In this document: positions 41,334-50,177 of the stretch, in pieces
Numbering within the stretch: the stretch's first letter is position 1
How the letters are laid out: every line of letters begins with the position of its first letter
NCBI GenBank assembly: GCA_035937155.1
Contig: DASYVJ010000077.1
Location: 1 to 64,000 of the forward strand
Origin: Palsa-870 sp035937155
GTDB lineage: Bacteria; Chloroflexota; Dormibacteria; Dormibacterales; Dormibacteraceae
Reading direction: 5' to 3'
Length of the DNA: 64,000 nucleotides
The notes under the pieces: model-generated
What the model was told of the DNA's origin: nothing
Seen by the model: the letters and a program-made list of their open reading frames with translations, nothing else
Databases searched by the model: none
Made by a program: the position numbers and the translations under genes

Positions 41334-42898
41334 CCGAAACGAAAAACGACAGTGGGCTCCCGCTCGAGCCTGTGTACTCGGTCGAGGACCGGCGCGCCGA
41401 GGAGCCGCCGCCGGGCCAGTTTCCCTACACCCGCGGCCTGCACAAGGACATGTACCGAGGCCGCTTGTGGACGATGCGGCAGTACGCCGGCTTTGGCTCG
41501 GCGGCGGAGTCGAACAAGCGATATCAGTTCTTGCTGAAGCAAGGCCAGACCGGACTCTCGGTTGCATTTGACCTGCCCACGCAGATCGGCTACGACTCGG
41601 ATCATCCGATGGCGAACGGCGAGGTCGGCAAGGTAGGCGTCGCGATCGACTCGCTCAAGGACATGGAGGTCCTTTTCAAGGGCATTCCGCTGGACAAGGT
41701 CTCGACTTCGATGACCATCAACGCCACCGCGTCGATGCTGCTCTTGCTCTACCAGCTCGTGGCCGAAAAACAGGGCTGCCCGCCGGAGAAGATCACCGGC
41801 ACCGTGCAGAACGACATCCTCAAGGAGTACGCGGCGAGAGGCACATACATATTTCCTCCCAAGCCGTCGATGCGCCTGATCACCGACCTGTTCGCATACA
41901 GCGGGCGCAACCTTCCGAACTGGAACACGATCTCCATCTCCGGCTACCACATCAGGGAAGCGGGTTCGACCGCGGCGGAGGAAATCGCATTCACGCTGAG
42001 CCACGCCATCGCCTACGTCGAGGCGGCTCAGGTGGCCGGGCTTTCGGTCGATGATTTCGCTCCGCATCTGTCTTTCTTCTTCGCCTCTCACATGGACTTC
42101 TTCGAGGAGGTGGCGAAGTTTCGCGCCGCCAGACGGATGTGGGCCCGCATCATGCGTAGCCGCTTCAAGGCCACCGACGAACGCTCCCTGGCTCTACGCT
42201 TTCACACCCAGACGGGTGGCGTCACGCTGACGGCTCAACAGCCCCTGAACAACGTGGTGCGCACGACGCTTGAGGCCATGAGCGCGGTGCTTGGAGGCAC
42301 GCAGTCCCTGCACACCAATGCATATGACGAGGCCCTGGGCCTGCCTTCGCAGAACGCCGCGGAGCTCGCGCTAAGGACTCAGCAGGTGATCGGTTACGAG
42401 ACAGCGGTTGCGCTGGTCGCTGATCCGCTCGGCGGTTCGTATTACGTGGAGAACCTCACCGACAGGGTGGAAGATGAGGCGCAAGCGATCATGGCCGAGG
42501 TGGACGAGCTTGGCGGCGCCGTGGCTTGCATCGAGAGCGGCTGGACGCAGCGTCGCATCGGCGACAGCGCGTACCGGCTGCAGCGTCGGGTGGAGTCTGG
42601 CGAGCGGGTAGTGGTCGGTGTCAACCGCTACGCCGAGACTGATGCTGAACCCGTAGAGATTATGAAGATCAGCCCTCGGCACCAGGTCGCTCAGGCAAGG
42701 GCGCTCAAGCGATTGCGGGCGCGTCGCTCCCATGCGGTCGTCGAGCGGCACCTGGCCGAGATCGAACGCGCGGCGCGTGGCACGGACAACCTGATGATTC
42801 CACTCAAGGCGGCGCTCGCGGACTACGTGACGATCGGCGAATGCTGCATGGTCTTGCGCGGTGTGTTCGGCGAATACCAACCGGGGGAGGCAGCCTGA
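41330..42898 (+). CDS. Methylmalonyl-CoA mutase, large (catalytic) subunit
   Basis: 522 residues, only the TIM-barrel substrate domain. Residues that define methylmalonyl-CoA specificity are present: Tyr in WTMRQYAGF (Tyr89 of the Propionibacterium enzyme) and Arg in LKEYAARGTY (Arg207), plus the active-site His in ISISGYHIREAG. It converts (R)-methylmalonyl-CoA to succinyl-CoA with adenosylcobalamin. The B12-binding domain is absent and no B12 subunit follows; the nearest one is at 59767. The start overlaps mce by 4 bases. Confidence 0.93.
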   Translation: MTETKNDSGLPLEPVYSVEDRRAEEPPPGQFPYTRGLHKDMYRGRLWTMRQYAGFGSAAESNKRYQFLLKQGQTGLSVAFDLPTQIGYDSDHPMANGEVGKVGVAIDSLKDMEVLFKGIPLDKVSTSMTINATASMLLLLYQLVAEKQGCPPEKITGTVQNDILKEYAARGTYIFPPKPSMRLITDLFAYSGRNLPNWNTISISGYHIREAGSTAAEEIAFTLSHAIAYVEAAQVAGLSVDDFAPHLSFFFASHMDFFEEVAKFRAARRMWARIMRSRFKATDERSLALRFHTQTGGVTLTAQQPLNNVVRTTLEAMSAVLGGTQSLHTNAYDEALGLPSQNAAELALRTQQVIGYETAVALVADPLGGSYYVENLTDRVEDEAQAIMAEVDELGGAVACIESGWTQRRIGDSAYRLQRRVESGERVVVGVNRYAETDAEPVEIMKISPRHQVAQARALKRLRARRSHAVVERHLAEIERAARGTDNLMIPLKAALADYVTIGECCMVLRGVFGEYQPGEAA

Positions 42899-43326
42899 TG
42901 GGCGAGTTCGAGCCGTACGTCGTGCCAATGCTCGCTTACGAGGACGGGCCCGCCGCGATGGAATGGCTGGCCAAGGCTTTTGGGTTTATCGAGATCGTGC
43001 GGATGATCGGGCCGGACGGCCGGCTCAGCCACGGGGAGATGGGGACCGGCGAGGAAAGCGAAGGTCTTATCATGCTCGCCACCCCGACGCCGGACTATCA
43101 GTCCCCCAAGCACCATCGGGCGACATGCGAGACCGCCGCCCAGTGGTCGAAGGTGCCGTACATCATCGACGGTGTGCTCGTCTACGTCGAGGATGTGGAC
43201 GCACATTTCCAGCGGGCGCGCGAGGCGGGCGCGACCATCATTTCTGAGGTCGAGACGGGCGGGCCCGGTAAACGCTATCGCGCTGAGGACCTTGAAGGCC
43301 ACCGGTGGATGTTCATGCAGCGCTGA
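42898..43326 (+). CDS. VOC-family protein (PhnB/glyoxalase-like)
   Basis: 142 residues from ATG 42898, overlapping the mutase stop by one base. Blocks: VVPMLAYEDGPAAMEWLAKAFGF, GRLSHGEMGTGEE, VLVYVEDVDAHFQRAREAGATII and YRAEDLEGHRWMF, a single VOC module pair typical of PhnB-like proteins. The role is unknown. It is wedged between the mutase and the carboxyltransferase genes, so it may serve the same pathway, but it is not the epimerase. Confidence 0.87.
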   Translation: MGEFEPYVVPMLAYEDGPAAMEWLAKAFGFIEIVRMIGPDGRLSHGEMGTGEESEGLIMLATPTPDYQSPKHHRATCETAAQWSKVPYIIDGVLVYVEDVDAHFQRAREAGATIISEVETGGPGKRYRAEDLEGHRWMFMQR

Positions 43327-44891
43327 TGGCTTCAACCCCCAAGCGAAAGAAGGTCGATCCGCTCAACGAGCTGCGCCAGCGCAAGTACGAGGCCGGGCAC
43401 GGCGACGCCGAGGCCTTCAACCGGCAGCACGCCAAAGGCAAGCTGACCGCGCGGGAGCGGATCAACCGCCTGGTCGACCGCAACTCCTTCGAAGAGATCG
43501 ACATCTTCGCGACGCACCGCGCTACTGGTTTCGGCCTCGAGAACAAGCGCGTGCCCGGCGACGGCGTAGTCACGGGCATGGCCAAGATCGACGGTCGTGA
43601 CGTGATGCTGTTCAGCCACGACGCATCGGTCTTCGGCGGGTCGCTCGGCGAAGTTTTCGCCGAGAAGGTGATCAAGGTCATGGACCTCGCCATGCGAAAC
43701 CGGATTCCGATCATCGGAATCAACGACTCCGGCGGTGCGCGGATCCAGGAAGGCGTCGTCTCGCTCGCGGGCTACTCGGAGATCTTCTGGCGCAACGTGG
43801 AATCCAGCGGTGTCATCCCTCAGCTGAGCCTCATCCTGGGCCCGTGCACAGGGGGCGCGGTGTATTCCCCGGCGATCACCGACTTCACGTTCATGGTCCA
43901 CGAGGTCGGTTACATGTTCATCACCGGGCCGGAGGTGATTCGCGTCACCACAGGCGAGGAGGTGACATTCGATTCGCTCGGAGGCGCCGAGGTGCACAAC
44001 GTCAAGTCGGGCGTCGCGCACTTCCTGGCAGAATCGGAGGACCAGTCCTTCGCCCAGGTGCGCCGCCTCTTCAAATATCTCCCGCAGAGCTCCAGCCAGC
44101 AGCCGCCTGTCGTTGTGGCGACGGACGATCCTGAGCGCGCCGCGCCGGGGCTGGCCACGATCATCCCCGACAACCCCAAAGAGCCATACGACATCAAAGA
44201 GGTCATCGAAATGGTCGTCGACCACGGCGACTTCTTCGAGGTCCAGCCGTACTACGCGATGAACATGGTGATCGGCTTTGCACACCTCGACGGCCATCCG
44301 ATCGGAGTGGTCGCCAACCAGCCGAAGGTGATGGCGGGTGCGCTCGACATCAACGCGTCTGTGAAGGCTGCCCGCTTTGTTCGTTTCTGCGACGCGTTCA
44401 ACATCCCGCTGGTGACCTTTGTCGATGTCCCGGGCTTCCTGCCCGGCACGGCGCAGGAGTACGGCGGGATCATCCGTCACGGCTCGAAGCTCCTTTATGC
44501 GTTCGCCGAAGCAACGGTACCGAAGCTCACGGTCATCACACGCAAGGCATACGGTGGCGCGTACTGCGTCATGTCCTCAAAGCACATCAGGGCGGATTTC
44601 AACGTCGGCTGGCCGACCGCGGAGATCGCGGTGATGGGCCCGGAAGGCGCGGTCAACGTCGTCTTCCACCGGGAACTCGCCGCAGCGGCAGACCCTGTGG
44701 CTCGTCGGCGCGAGCTGGTCAGCGAGTACACCGAACGTTTCGCGAATCCCTTCATCGCCGCGGAGCGCGGTTACATCGACGACGTCATCGAGCCGGGCCG
44801 CACGCGGTGGGAGCTGATCAGGGCGCTCAGGATCGCGCTGCGCAAAGAGCGCCGCCGCAGCCCTCGGTGGCACGGCAACATTCCGCTCTAA
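43326..44891 (+). CDS. pccB: Propionyl-CoA carboxylase beta subunit (carboxyltransferase)
   Basis: 521 residues. Blocks: LTARERINRLVD, DVMLFSHDASVFGGSLGEVFAEK, INDSGGARIQEGV, GPCTGGAVYSPA, VDVPGFLPGTAQEYGGIIRHGSK and KAYGGAYCVMSSKHI. It transfers carboxyl from carboxybiotin to propionyl-CoA (or a similar acyl-CoA), giving (S)-methylmalonyl-CoA, which matches the neighbouring epimerase and mutase. The biotin carboxylase/carrier subunit is not in the window. ATG 43326 overlaps the previous stop by one base. Confidence 0.93.
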   Translation: MASTPKRKKVDPLNELRQRKYEAGHGDAEAFNRQHAKGKLTARERINRLVDRNSFEEIDIFATHRATGFGLENKRVPGDGVVTGMAKIDGRDVMLFSHDASVFGGSLGEVFAEKVIKVMDLAMRNRIPIIGINDSGGARIQEGVVSLAGYSEIFWRNVESSGVIPQLSLILGPCTGGAVYSPAITDFTFMVHEVGYMFITGPEVIRVTTGEEVTFDSLGGAEVHNVKSGVAHFLAESEDQSFAQVRRLFKYLPQSSSQQPPVVVATDDPERAAPGLATIIPDNPKEPYDIKEVIEMVVDHGDFFEVQPYYAMNMVIGFAHLDGHPIGVVANQPKVMAGALDINASVKAARFVRFCDAFNIPLVTFVDVPGFLPGTAQEYGGIIRHGSKLLYAFAEATVPKLTVITRKAYGGAYCVMSSKHIRADFNVGWPTAEIAVMGPEGAVNVVFHRELAAAADPVARRRELVSEYTERFANPFIAAERGYIDDVIEPGRTRWELIRALRIALRKERRRSPRWHGNIPL

Positions 44892-44918
44892 CTCGATCCG
44901 CTAACGTCAAGGTCGCAA

Positions 44919-46079
44919 GTGAAGCTTCTCGAGTACCAGGCCAAAGAGGTGCTTGCCTCACTTGGCATACCGATCCCGCCGGGCAAGGTCGCGCGCACGC
45001 CGGAGGAGGCCGCGGCGGCCTGCTCAGAGCTCGGGCCGGTGGCCGTCAAGGCACAGGTCCCGGTCGGCGGGCGCGGCAAGGCCGGCGGCATCAAGCTCGC
45101 CGCGACTCCCGACGAGGCGCGCGCGGCGGCTGCGCAGATCATCGGTATGGACATCAAGGGTTTCAAGGTGCCGCTGGTCTACTGCGAAGCGGCGCTGGAG
45201 ATTGCCCGCGAGATCTATCTGGGCTTCACGGTGGATCGGGACGCTCGTGCCAATATCCTCATGCTCTCGGCGAAGGGCGGTATGGAAATCGAGCAGGTTG
45301 CAGAGGAATCGCCCGAGTCGATCGCGCGGCTGTATCCGAATCCGTGGCGCGGACCGCTTGATTTCGAGCTCACGCAGCTGGTGTTCGACGCAGGATTGGG
45401 TGAGCTGGTCAAGCCGTTGACGGCGCTCATCAAGAAGTTGTACCGCGCGATCCCAGACCTCGACGCCGTCACCGCGGAGATCAACCCCCTCGTCGTCACC
45501 AAGACCGGCGAGGTGATCGCCGGTGACGCGAAGCTCGAGGTCGACGAGAACGCGGCCTGGCGGCACAAAGACCTCGAGCAGCGCTATGGCGGAGTGCTCG
45601 AGGGCGACCCGTACGAGGTCGAGGCGAAGAAACGGGCGCTGACCTACGTCTCGCTTGACGGAGACATCGGGATCATCGGCAACGGCGCAGGGTTGTGCAT
45701 GAGCACGCTCGACCTCGTTCAGCGCGCCGGCGGCCACGCGGCGAACTTCTGCGATATCGGCGGCGGCGCGAAAGCGGAAGTTGTGGAGAACGCGCTCGCG
45801 GTCATCCTCATGAATCCGCGTGTGCGCGGCGTGTTGATGAACGTCTTCGGTGGCATCACGCGTGGGGATGAGGTCGCCAAGGGCCTCGTCAGGGCGCGCG
45901 ACAACCTGAAGATGCACCTCCCGCTGGTGGTGCGCCTGAGCGGCACCCGCGCGGAAGAAGGCCGCAAGATTCTCAAAGAGAACGGCATCGAGCCAGGTGC
46001 GAGCGCCTGGGAGGCGGCGCAGAAGATAGTCGAATTGATAAATGCCACCTCCCCGCTCGGCGGGGGTAGGGCGTCTTGA
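44919..46079 (+). CDS. sucC: Succinyl-CoA synthetase beta subunit
   Basis: 386 residues from GTG 44919. N-terminal LLEYQAKEVLASLGIPIPPG, ATP-grasp VGGRGKAGGIKLA, ITAEINPLV-type block VTAEINPLVVTKTG, GNGAGLCMSTLDL and NVFGGITRGDEVAKG. With SucD it converts succinyl-CoA to succinate with nucleoside triphosphate formation, draining the mutase product into the TCA cycle. The last residues (TSPLGGGRAS) are encoded by palindromic repeat P4, replacing the usual tail. Confidence 0.95.
   Translation: MKLLEYQAKEVLASLGIPIPPGKVARTPEEAAAACSELGPVAVKAQVPVGGRGKAGGIKLAATPDEARAAAAQIIGMDIKGFKVPLVYCEAALEIAREIYLGFTVDRDARANILMLSAKGGMEIEQVAEESPESIARLYPNPWRGPLDFELTQLVFDAGLGELVKPLTALIKKLYRAIPDLDAVTAEINPLVVTKTGEVIAGDAKLEVDENAAWRHKDLEQRYGGVLEGDPYEVEAKKRALTYVSLDGDIGIIGNGAGLCMSTLDLVQRAGGHAANFCDIGGGAKAEVVENALAVILMNPRVRGVLMNVFGGITRGDEVAKGLVRARDNLKMHLPLVVRLSGTRAEEGRKILKENGIEPGASAWEAAQKIVELINATSPLGGGRAS
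46046..46072. repeat. Palindromic repeat P4 within the sucC 3' end
   Basis: CCACCTCCCCGctcgGCGGGGGTAGGG, of the same type as P1-P3, lies inside the coding sequence just before the sucC stop and the overlapping sucD start. Confidence 0.65.
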
Positions 46080-46936
46080 GCATCCTGCTGGACGCCTCGA
46101 CCAGGGTGATCGTCCAGGGCGTGACGGGTCGCGAAGGCACGTTCCACACCGAGCAGATGCAGGCGATGGGCACCAAGGTAGTCGGCGGCACGAGCCCCGG
46201 CAAGGGCGGGACCACGCACCTCGGCGTGCCGGTGTTCAACACGGTGGCGGACGCGGTGAAGGGCACCGGCGCCGAAGCATCGGGCATCTTCGTGCCGCCA
46301 CAGTTCGCCCCCGACGCGATCATGGAGGCGGCTGCAGCCGGGATCACGCTGATCGTCTGCATCACCGAAGGCATCCCGATCCAGGACATGATCAAGGTGA
46401 AGGACTTCCTCCGCGGCTACCCGGCTGCGCGGCTGATCGGCGCCAACTGCCCCGGTTTGATCACGCCGGGCGCAGCCAAGATCGGGATCATCCCCCAGAA
46501 CATCACGTCCGCCGGACCTGTCGGGCTTGTCTCACGCAGCGGCACGCTCACCTACGAGGTCGCGTCGGCGCTGTCGGCGTCGGGCATGGGCCAGTCGACG
46601 ATCGTCGGCATCGGCGGCGATCCGGTTCTCGGGTTGACGTTCAAAGACGTGATCGAGCTGTTCGAGCAGGACCCGGCGACGACGCACCTGGTGGTGATCG
46701 GCGAGATCGGCGGAAGCGACGAGGAGCACGCCGCCGAATTGCTCGCGCGCGGCAGCCGGCTGAAAACCGTGGCTTTCATCTCTGGGCGAACTGCGCCGGA
46801 GGGGAAGCGCATGGGTCACGCCGGAGCCATCATTTCGGGCAACCGGGGCACCGCGAAGAGCAAGGAAGAGGCTTTTCGCAAGGCGGGCGTGGCAGTCGCG
46901 GAAACCACCGACGAGATCGTCGGGCTGCTCAAGTGA
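46076..46936 (+). CDS. sucD: Succinyl-CoA synthetase alpha subunit
   Basis: 286 residues from TTG 46076, overlapping the sucC stop (TTGA). CoA-binding Rossmann part RVIVQGVTGREGTFHTEQM, then GGTSPGKGG, GANCPGLITPG and NITSAGPVGLVSRSGTLTYE, with the phosphorylated active-site His in GHAGAIISGNRGTA. Standard length and order. Confidence 0.96.
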   Translation: MSILLDASTRVIVQGVTGREGTFHTEQMQAMGTKVVGGTSPGKGGTTHLGVPVFNTVADAVKGTGAEASGIFVPPQFAPDAIMEAAAAGITLIVCITEGIPIQDMIKVKDFLRGYPAARLIGANCPGLITPGAAKIGIIPQNITSAGPVGLVSRSGTLTYEVASALSASGMGQSTIVGIGGDPVLGLTFKDVIELFEQDPATTHLVVIGEIGGSDEEHAAELLARGSRLKTVAFISGRTAPEGKRMGHAGAIISGNRGTAKSKEEAFRKAGVAVAETTDEIVGLLK

Positions 46937-47364
46937 TCGCGATGCCCCTGGCTCTGACGCGGGCCGTTCCCGCCGACAGGATCCGCGATCTCGGCCTGCT
47001 CGCCGTGCTGTTGCTCTGGCTGGCCTACACGCGCGTCTTTTTCGTGCTGCAAGCGGCCCACCTGACCGCGCCCCCCTGCCCTTTCTTCTACATCACAGGG
47101 CATCCGTGCCCGTTCTGCGGCGGCACGCGTTCCTTCGCGTACATGTGGCAGGGCGACTTGGCGAACTCGGTCAGGTTGTATCCGCTCGGCCCGGCGCTGT
47201 TCGCCGGTTCTTTTGTCGGTGCGGCCGGGCTGGCGGTGGCGGCCATCAGCGGCCGGACCTGGACTCCACGCCTCACGCGCCTGCAGTGGCGCGTGCTGGC
47301 CGTCGGCGCTGTCAGCGCGGTCGCCTTGAGCTGGGCTCTGAAGGTCTTCGTCCTCGGGAACTGA
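46933..47364 (+). CDS. DUF2752 membrane protein
   Basis: 143 residues from GTG 46933 (or ATG 46942). Three or four hydrophobic segments surround the family motif CPFFYITGHPCPFCGGTRSF, with paired cysteines; NSVRLYPLGP follows. DUF2752 proteins are small inner-membrane proteins of unknown function. It overlaps the sucD stop (GTGA). Confidence 0.88.
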   Translation: MIAMPLALTRAVPADRIRDLGLLAVLLLWLAYTRVFFVLQAAHLTAPPCPFFYITGHPCPFCGGTRSFAYMWQGDLANSVRLYPLGPALFAGSFVGAAGLAVAAISGRTWTPRLTRLQWRVLAVGAVSAVALSWALKVFVLGN

Positions 47365-47395
47365 CATCCGTCGAATCGGCCCTGAGGACTGGCAG

Positions 47396-47833
47396 GTGTT
47401 CAAGGAGGTGAGGCTGGCAGCGCTGCTCGAGGCGCCCTACGCCTTCGGGTCGACATATGAAAGTGAGGTCGGAGCGAGTGAAGAGAGCTGGCGGCAGCGC
47501 GTTGCGGATCGGCCTCGGATCGTCGCTGAGGTCGACGGCAAAGCGGTTGGCATCGTCGGCGCCAGCTCCGGGGAGTTCACTGGGACAGCCGCGCTGACCT
47601 CGCTGTGGGTCGATCCCCGGTTTCGAGGCCGCGGTGTCGGCACGGCTTTGATCGAGGCAGTCGAGGAGTGGGCGAGAGGCCAGAATTTGAACCAGGTCCT
47701 GCTCTGGGTCACTGACGCCAACAGGTCAGCCGAAAAGCTGTACGAGCACCTCGGATTCACGCGCACTGGACGGGTCAGCGAGGTGCGTCCGGGTGAGGCT
47801 GCGGTCGAGCACGAGATGGCCAAACGCATCTAG
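47396..47833 (+). CDS. GNAT-family N-acetyltransferase
   Basis: At least 145 residues. Acetyl-CoA-binding motif A is VDPRFRGRGVGTALIEAVEEWA, and the B motif LWVTDANRSAEKLYEHLGFTRTG follows. The usual first strand appears upstream in the same frame as IRRIGPEDWQ, directly after the DUF2752 stop, but no ATG, GTG or TTG precedes it; GTG 47396 is the first usual start and would remove that strand. The true start may be non-standard. The substrate is unknown. Confidence 0.85.
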   Translation: MFKEVRLAALLEAPYAFGSTYESEVGASEESWRQRVADRPRIVAEVDGKAVGIVGASSGEFTGTAALTSLWVDPRFRGRGVGTALIEAVEEWARGQNLNQVLLWVTDANRSAEKLYEHLGFTRTGRVSEVRPGEAAVEHEMAKRI

Positions 47834-47911
47834 TGCTCGGCGTCTGCTCGGTGTGGAACTTTGGTCACGCTCTGTTCCGTCCGCCGTCCCCTCCGTGTAA
47901 CGATTGGTGAC

Positions 47912-49075
47912 ATGGACTTCGATCTGAGCACCGAGCAACAGGCGATTCGAGACACGTGCCGGGACTTCGCCCGCGAAGTCGTGGCCCCGGCGGCAGAGCA
48001 GCTCGACCGCGACCACGCGTTCGGCTACGACGTAGTCCGGCAGATGGGTGAGCTCGGTCTGTTCGGCCTCCCCTTCCCGGAGGAGTACGGCGGCGCCGGC
48101 GGCGATTTTCTCTCGCTTTGCCTGGCGATTGAAGAGATATCGCGTGCTGACACGGGCGTCGGGATCACGCTCGAGGCGGCGGTGTGCCTGGGGGCGTCGC
48201 CCATCTTCGAGTTCGGCACGAAGGATCAGAAGGAGCGGTGGCTGCCGGACCTGCTTGCCGGACGCAAGCTGTGGGCGTTCGGCCTGACCGAGCCCGAGGC
48301 CGGATCGGACGCCGGCGCGACCAAGACGCGAGCCGAGATCCGCGACGGGAACTGGGTGGTCAACGGCTCGAAGCAGTTCATCACCAACTGCGGAACAGAA
48401 ATCTCAGCCGGCGTGACTGTGACCGCCGTGACGGGCAAGGCCAACGGTAGTAGACCCGAGATCAGCGCGATCATGATTCCCACCGGGACCGAGGGCTATC
48501 ACGTGCTCGCGTCGTACCGCAAGCTCGGATGGCATTCGTCCGACACGCATCCGCTCAGCTTCGAAGACTGCGCTGTTCCGGCAGATCATCTACTCGGCGC
48601 GCGCGGTGGGGGCTACAAGCAGTTCCTGCATACGCTGATGGGCGGACGGATCGCCATCGCGGCGCTGTCGGTAGGTCTCGCTCAGGCCTGTCTCGACGCG
48701 GCGCTCGCCTACGCGAAGGAGCGGCGGACTTTCGGCGTGCCGATCTCAAAGCACCAGGCCGTGCAGTTCAAGCTGGCCGACATGGCGATGGAAACCGAGC
48801 TTGCTCGCACGATGGTGTACCGGGCGGCGGCGACTTACGCGCGGAGCGGAGCTGAGACGTCTGATGAGGTGCGGATGCTCGCCGCGATGTGCAAGCTCTA
48901 CGCGTCCGAGGCCTCCAAGCGCGCGGCCGACCAGGCCATTCAGATCCACGGCGGCTATGGCTTCATGGAGGACTACCCCGTGGCGCGCTACTGGCGCGAC
49001 GTGAAGATCAACGAGATCGGCGAGGGGACCTCGGAGGTACAGCGCATGCTGATCGCGCGGCTGCTGGGCTGCTAG
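47912..49075 (+). CDS. Acyl-CoA dehydrogenase 1
   Basis: 387 residues. N-terminal DFDLSTEQQAIRDTCRDFARE, then LPFPEEYGGAGGDFL, FGLTEPEAGSDAGAT, VNGSKQFITNCG, AKERRTFGVPISKHQAVQFKLADM and QIHGGYGFMEDYPVARYWRD; a Glu in IGEGTSEVQRM sits where short-chain enzymes have the catalytic base. It oxidises acyl-CoA to enoyl-CoA, passing electrons to ETF and then FixC. Last gene of the 39-49 kb run. ATG 47912. Confidence 0.94.
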   Translation: MDFDLSTEQQAIRDTCRDFAREVVAPAAEQLDRDHAFGYDVVRQMGELGLFGLPFPEEYGGAGGDFLSLCLAIEEISRADTGVGITLEAAVCLGASPIFEFGTKDQKERWLPDLLAGRKLWAFGLTEPEAGSDAGATKTRAEIRDGNWVVNGSKQFITNCGTEISAGVTVTAVTGKANGSRPEISAIMIPTGTEGYHVLASYRKLGWHSSDTHPLSFEDCAVPADHLLGARGGGYKQFLHTLMGGRIAIAALSVGLAQACLDAALAYAKERRTFGVPISKHQAVQFKLADMAMETELARTMVYRAAATYARSGAETSDEVRMLAAMCKLYASEASKRAADQAIQIHGGYGFMEDYPVARYWRDVKINEIGEGTSEVQRMLIARLLGC

Positions 49076-49082
49076 CGCCGGA

Positions 49083-50177
49083 TCACGTCGGGTCTGGGGC
49101 CTCTTGCTCCGCGATGCCGACGACATCTCGCCAGGGCGGGCTCGGAAGCATCATCGCGCTCGCGCTGGCCAACGCGATCCGCTTGTCCTCGTGGTTGAAC
49201 AGCTCGGCGGTCGCCACCACCATGCTGCGGCCCCGATGAACGAGGGTCGCGCGGGCTGTGAGCAAACCACCGTCCGGCAGGACCGGACGTAGGTAGTTCA
49301 CCTTCAGGTCTAGAGGCGCGAACGAGCCGCCTGCAGGGTTCACCGTCATCATCGCGCCCGAGAGGGCGGCGTCGGCGAGGAGCGCGATCGCTCCTCCATA
49401 GAGGACGGACGCGGGCGGCATGAGCCAGCCACTCGCAGGCATCACGAAGGTGCACTTGCCCTCCTCGGCCGTGGTGGGACGGAGGCCGGTCAGGTAATGG
49501 ATCGGCGGCGCTGATTCGGGATCGTTGATGCACATGTGCAGCGCCTCCAGCCCGGTCGTGCGATTCCACACCTCCTGTGCAATCGGAATGCCGGCCACCG
49601 GCTGGCGCAGGTATGGATCTGGCGTTGCGTAGGCAGGCGGATCGACCGGGTCTTGGCGCGGAGGTGCGCCCGGCGCGGTGAGCAGGAAGCCGCGCGACGT
49701 ACCGTGCGCCAGGCGGCGGCCGAGGCCGTCGTCGACCGTGACTTCGGAGAGAGCCACGGACGTGCCGCTGTGGATCAGTCGCGCCCTGCCGACCAACGTG
49801 CCGCTGTCCAGAGTCCCAGGCTGCAGGAAGCTAAGTGAAAGGTCGGACGTCGTCATGTAGCCGAGCGGCGGGAGGATGGTCATGATCGCGGTGCCGAGCG
49901 GGCCGTCGGCCAGGAAAGCAATGACGCCCCCGACGATCAGGCCTGGGACTGTGGTCTGCAGCCACGGCGTCACCGGCATCGCAAACGTTGAGCTGCCGAA
50001 GTCGGCCTCGACCGGCCTCAATCCCGTGAGGTGATGAATCGGCGGGGGAGGGTAGACGCCGCGAGCCGAGAGTCGCATCCGCTCGACGCCCGGAAGCGAA
50101 AGGTTCGAGGCATCGCCAAACGTGCCGCGTACGGGTTCTTCCCATACGCGGACTCTTACGTCGCTATCGATAGACAC
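49083..50177 (-). CDS. Tandem hotdog (PaaI-type) thioesterase
   Basis: 364 residues made of two related halves. The first has PPPPIHHLTGLRPVEADFGSSTFAMP, then GGVIAFLADGPLGTAIMTILPP and LSLSFLQPGTLDSG. The second has APPIHYLTGLRPTTAEEGKCTFVMP, GGAIALLADAALSGAMMTVNPAGG and LKVNYLRPVLPDGG. Each half contains a complete PaaI hotdog; the pair probably folds as a pseudo-dimer. It hydrolyses acyl-CoA, with no further clue to substrate. GTG 50177 overlaps the beta-propeller gene by 14 bases. Confidence 0.86.
   Translation of the reverse strand: MSIDSDVRVRVWEEPVRGTFGDASNLSLPGVERMRLSARGVYPPPPIHHLTGLRPVEADFGSSTFAMPVTPWLQTTVPGLIVGGVIAFLADGPLGTAIMTILPPLGYMTTSDLSLSFLQPGTLDSGTLVGRARLIHSGTSVALSEVTVDDGLGRRLAHGTSRGFLLTAPGAPPRQDPVDPPAYATPDPYLRQPVAGIPIAQEVWNRTTGLEALHMCINDPESAPPIHYLTGLRPTTAEEGKCTFVMPASGWLMPPASVLYGGAIALLADAALSGAMMTVNPAGGSFAPLDLKVNYLRPVLPDGGLLTARATLVHRGRSMVVATAELFNHEDKRIALASASAMMLPSPPWRDVVGIAEQEAPDPT

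Noticed and set aside
42898..43326. Second methylmalonyl-CoA epimerase
   Set aside because: It has the PhnB-like VOC layout and lacks the epimerase metal-ligand order; the true epimerase is at 40938.
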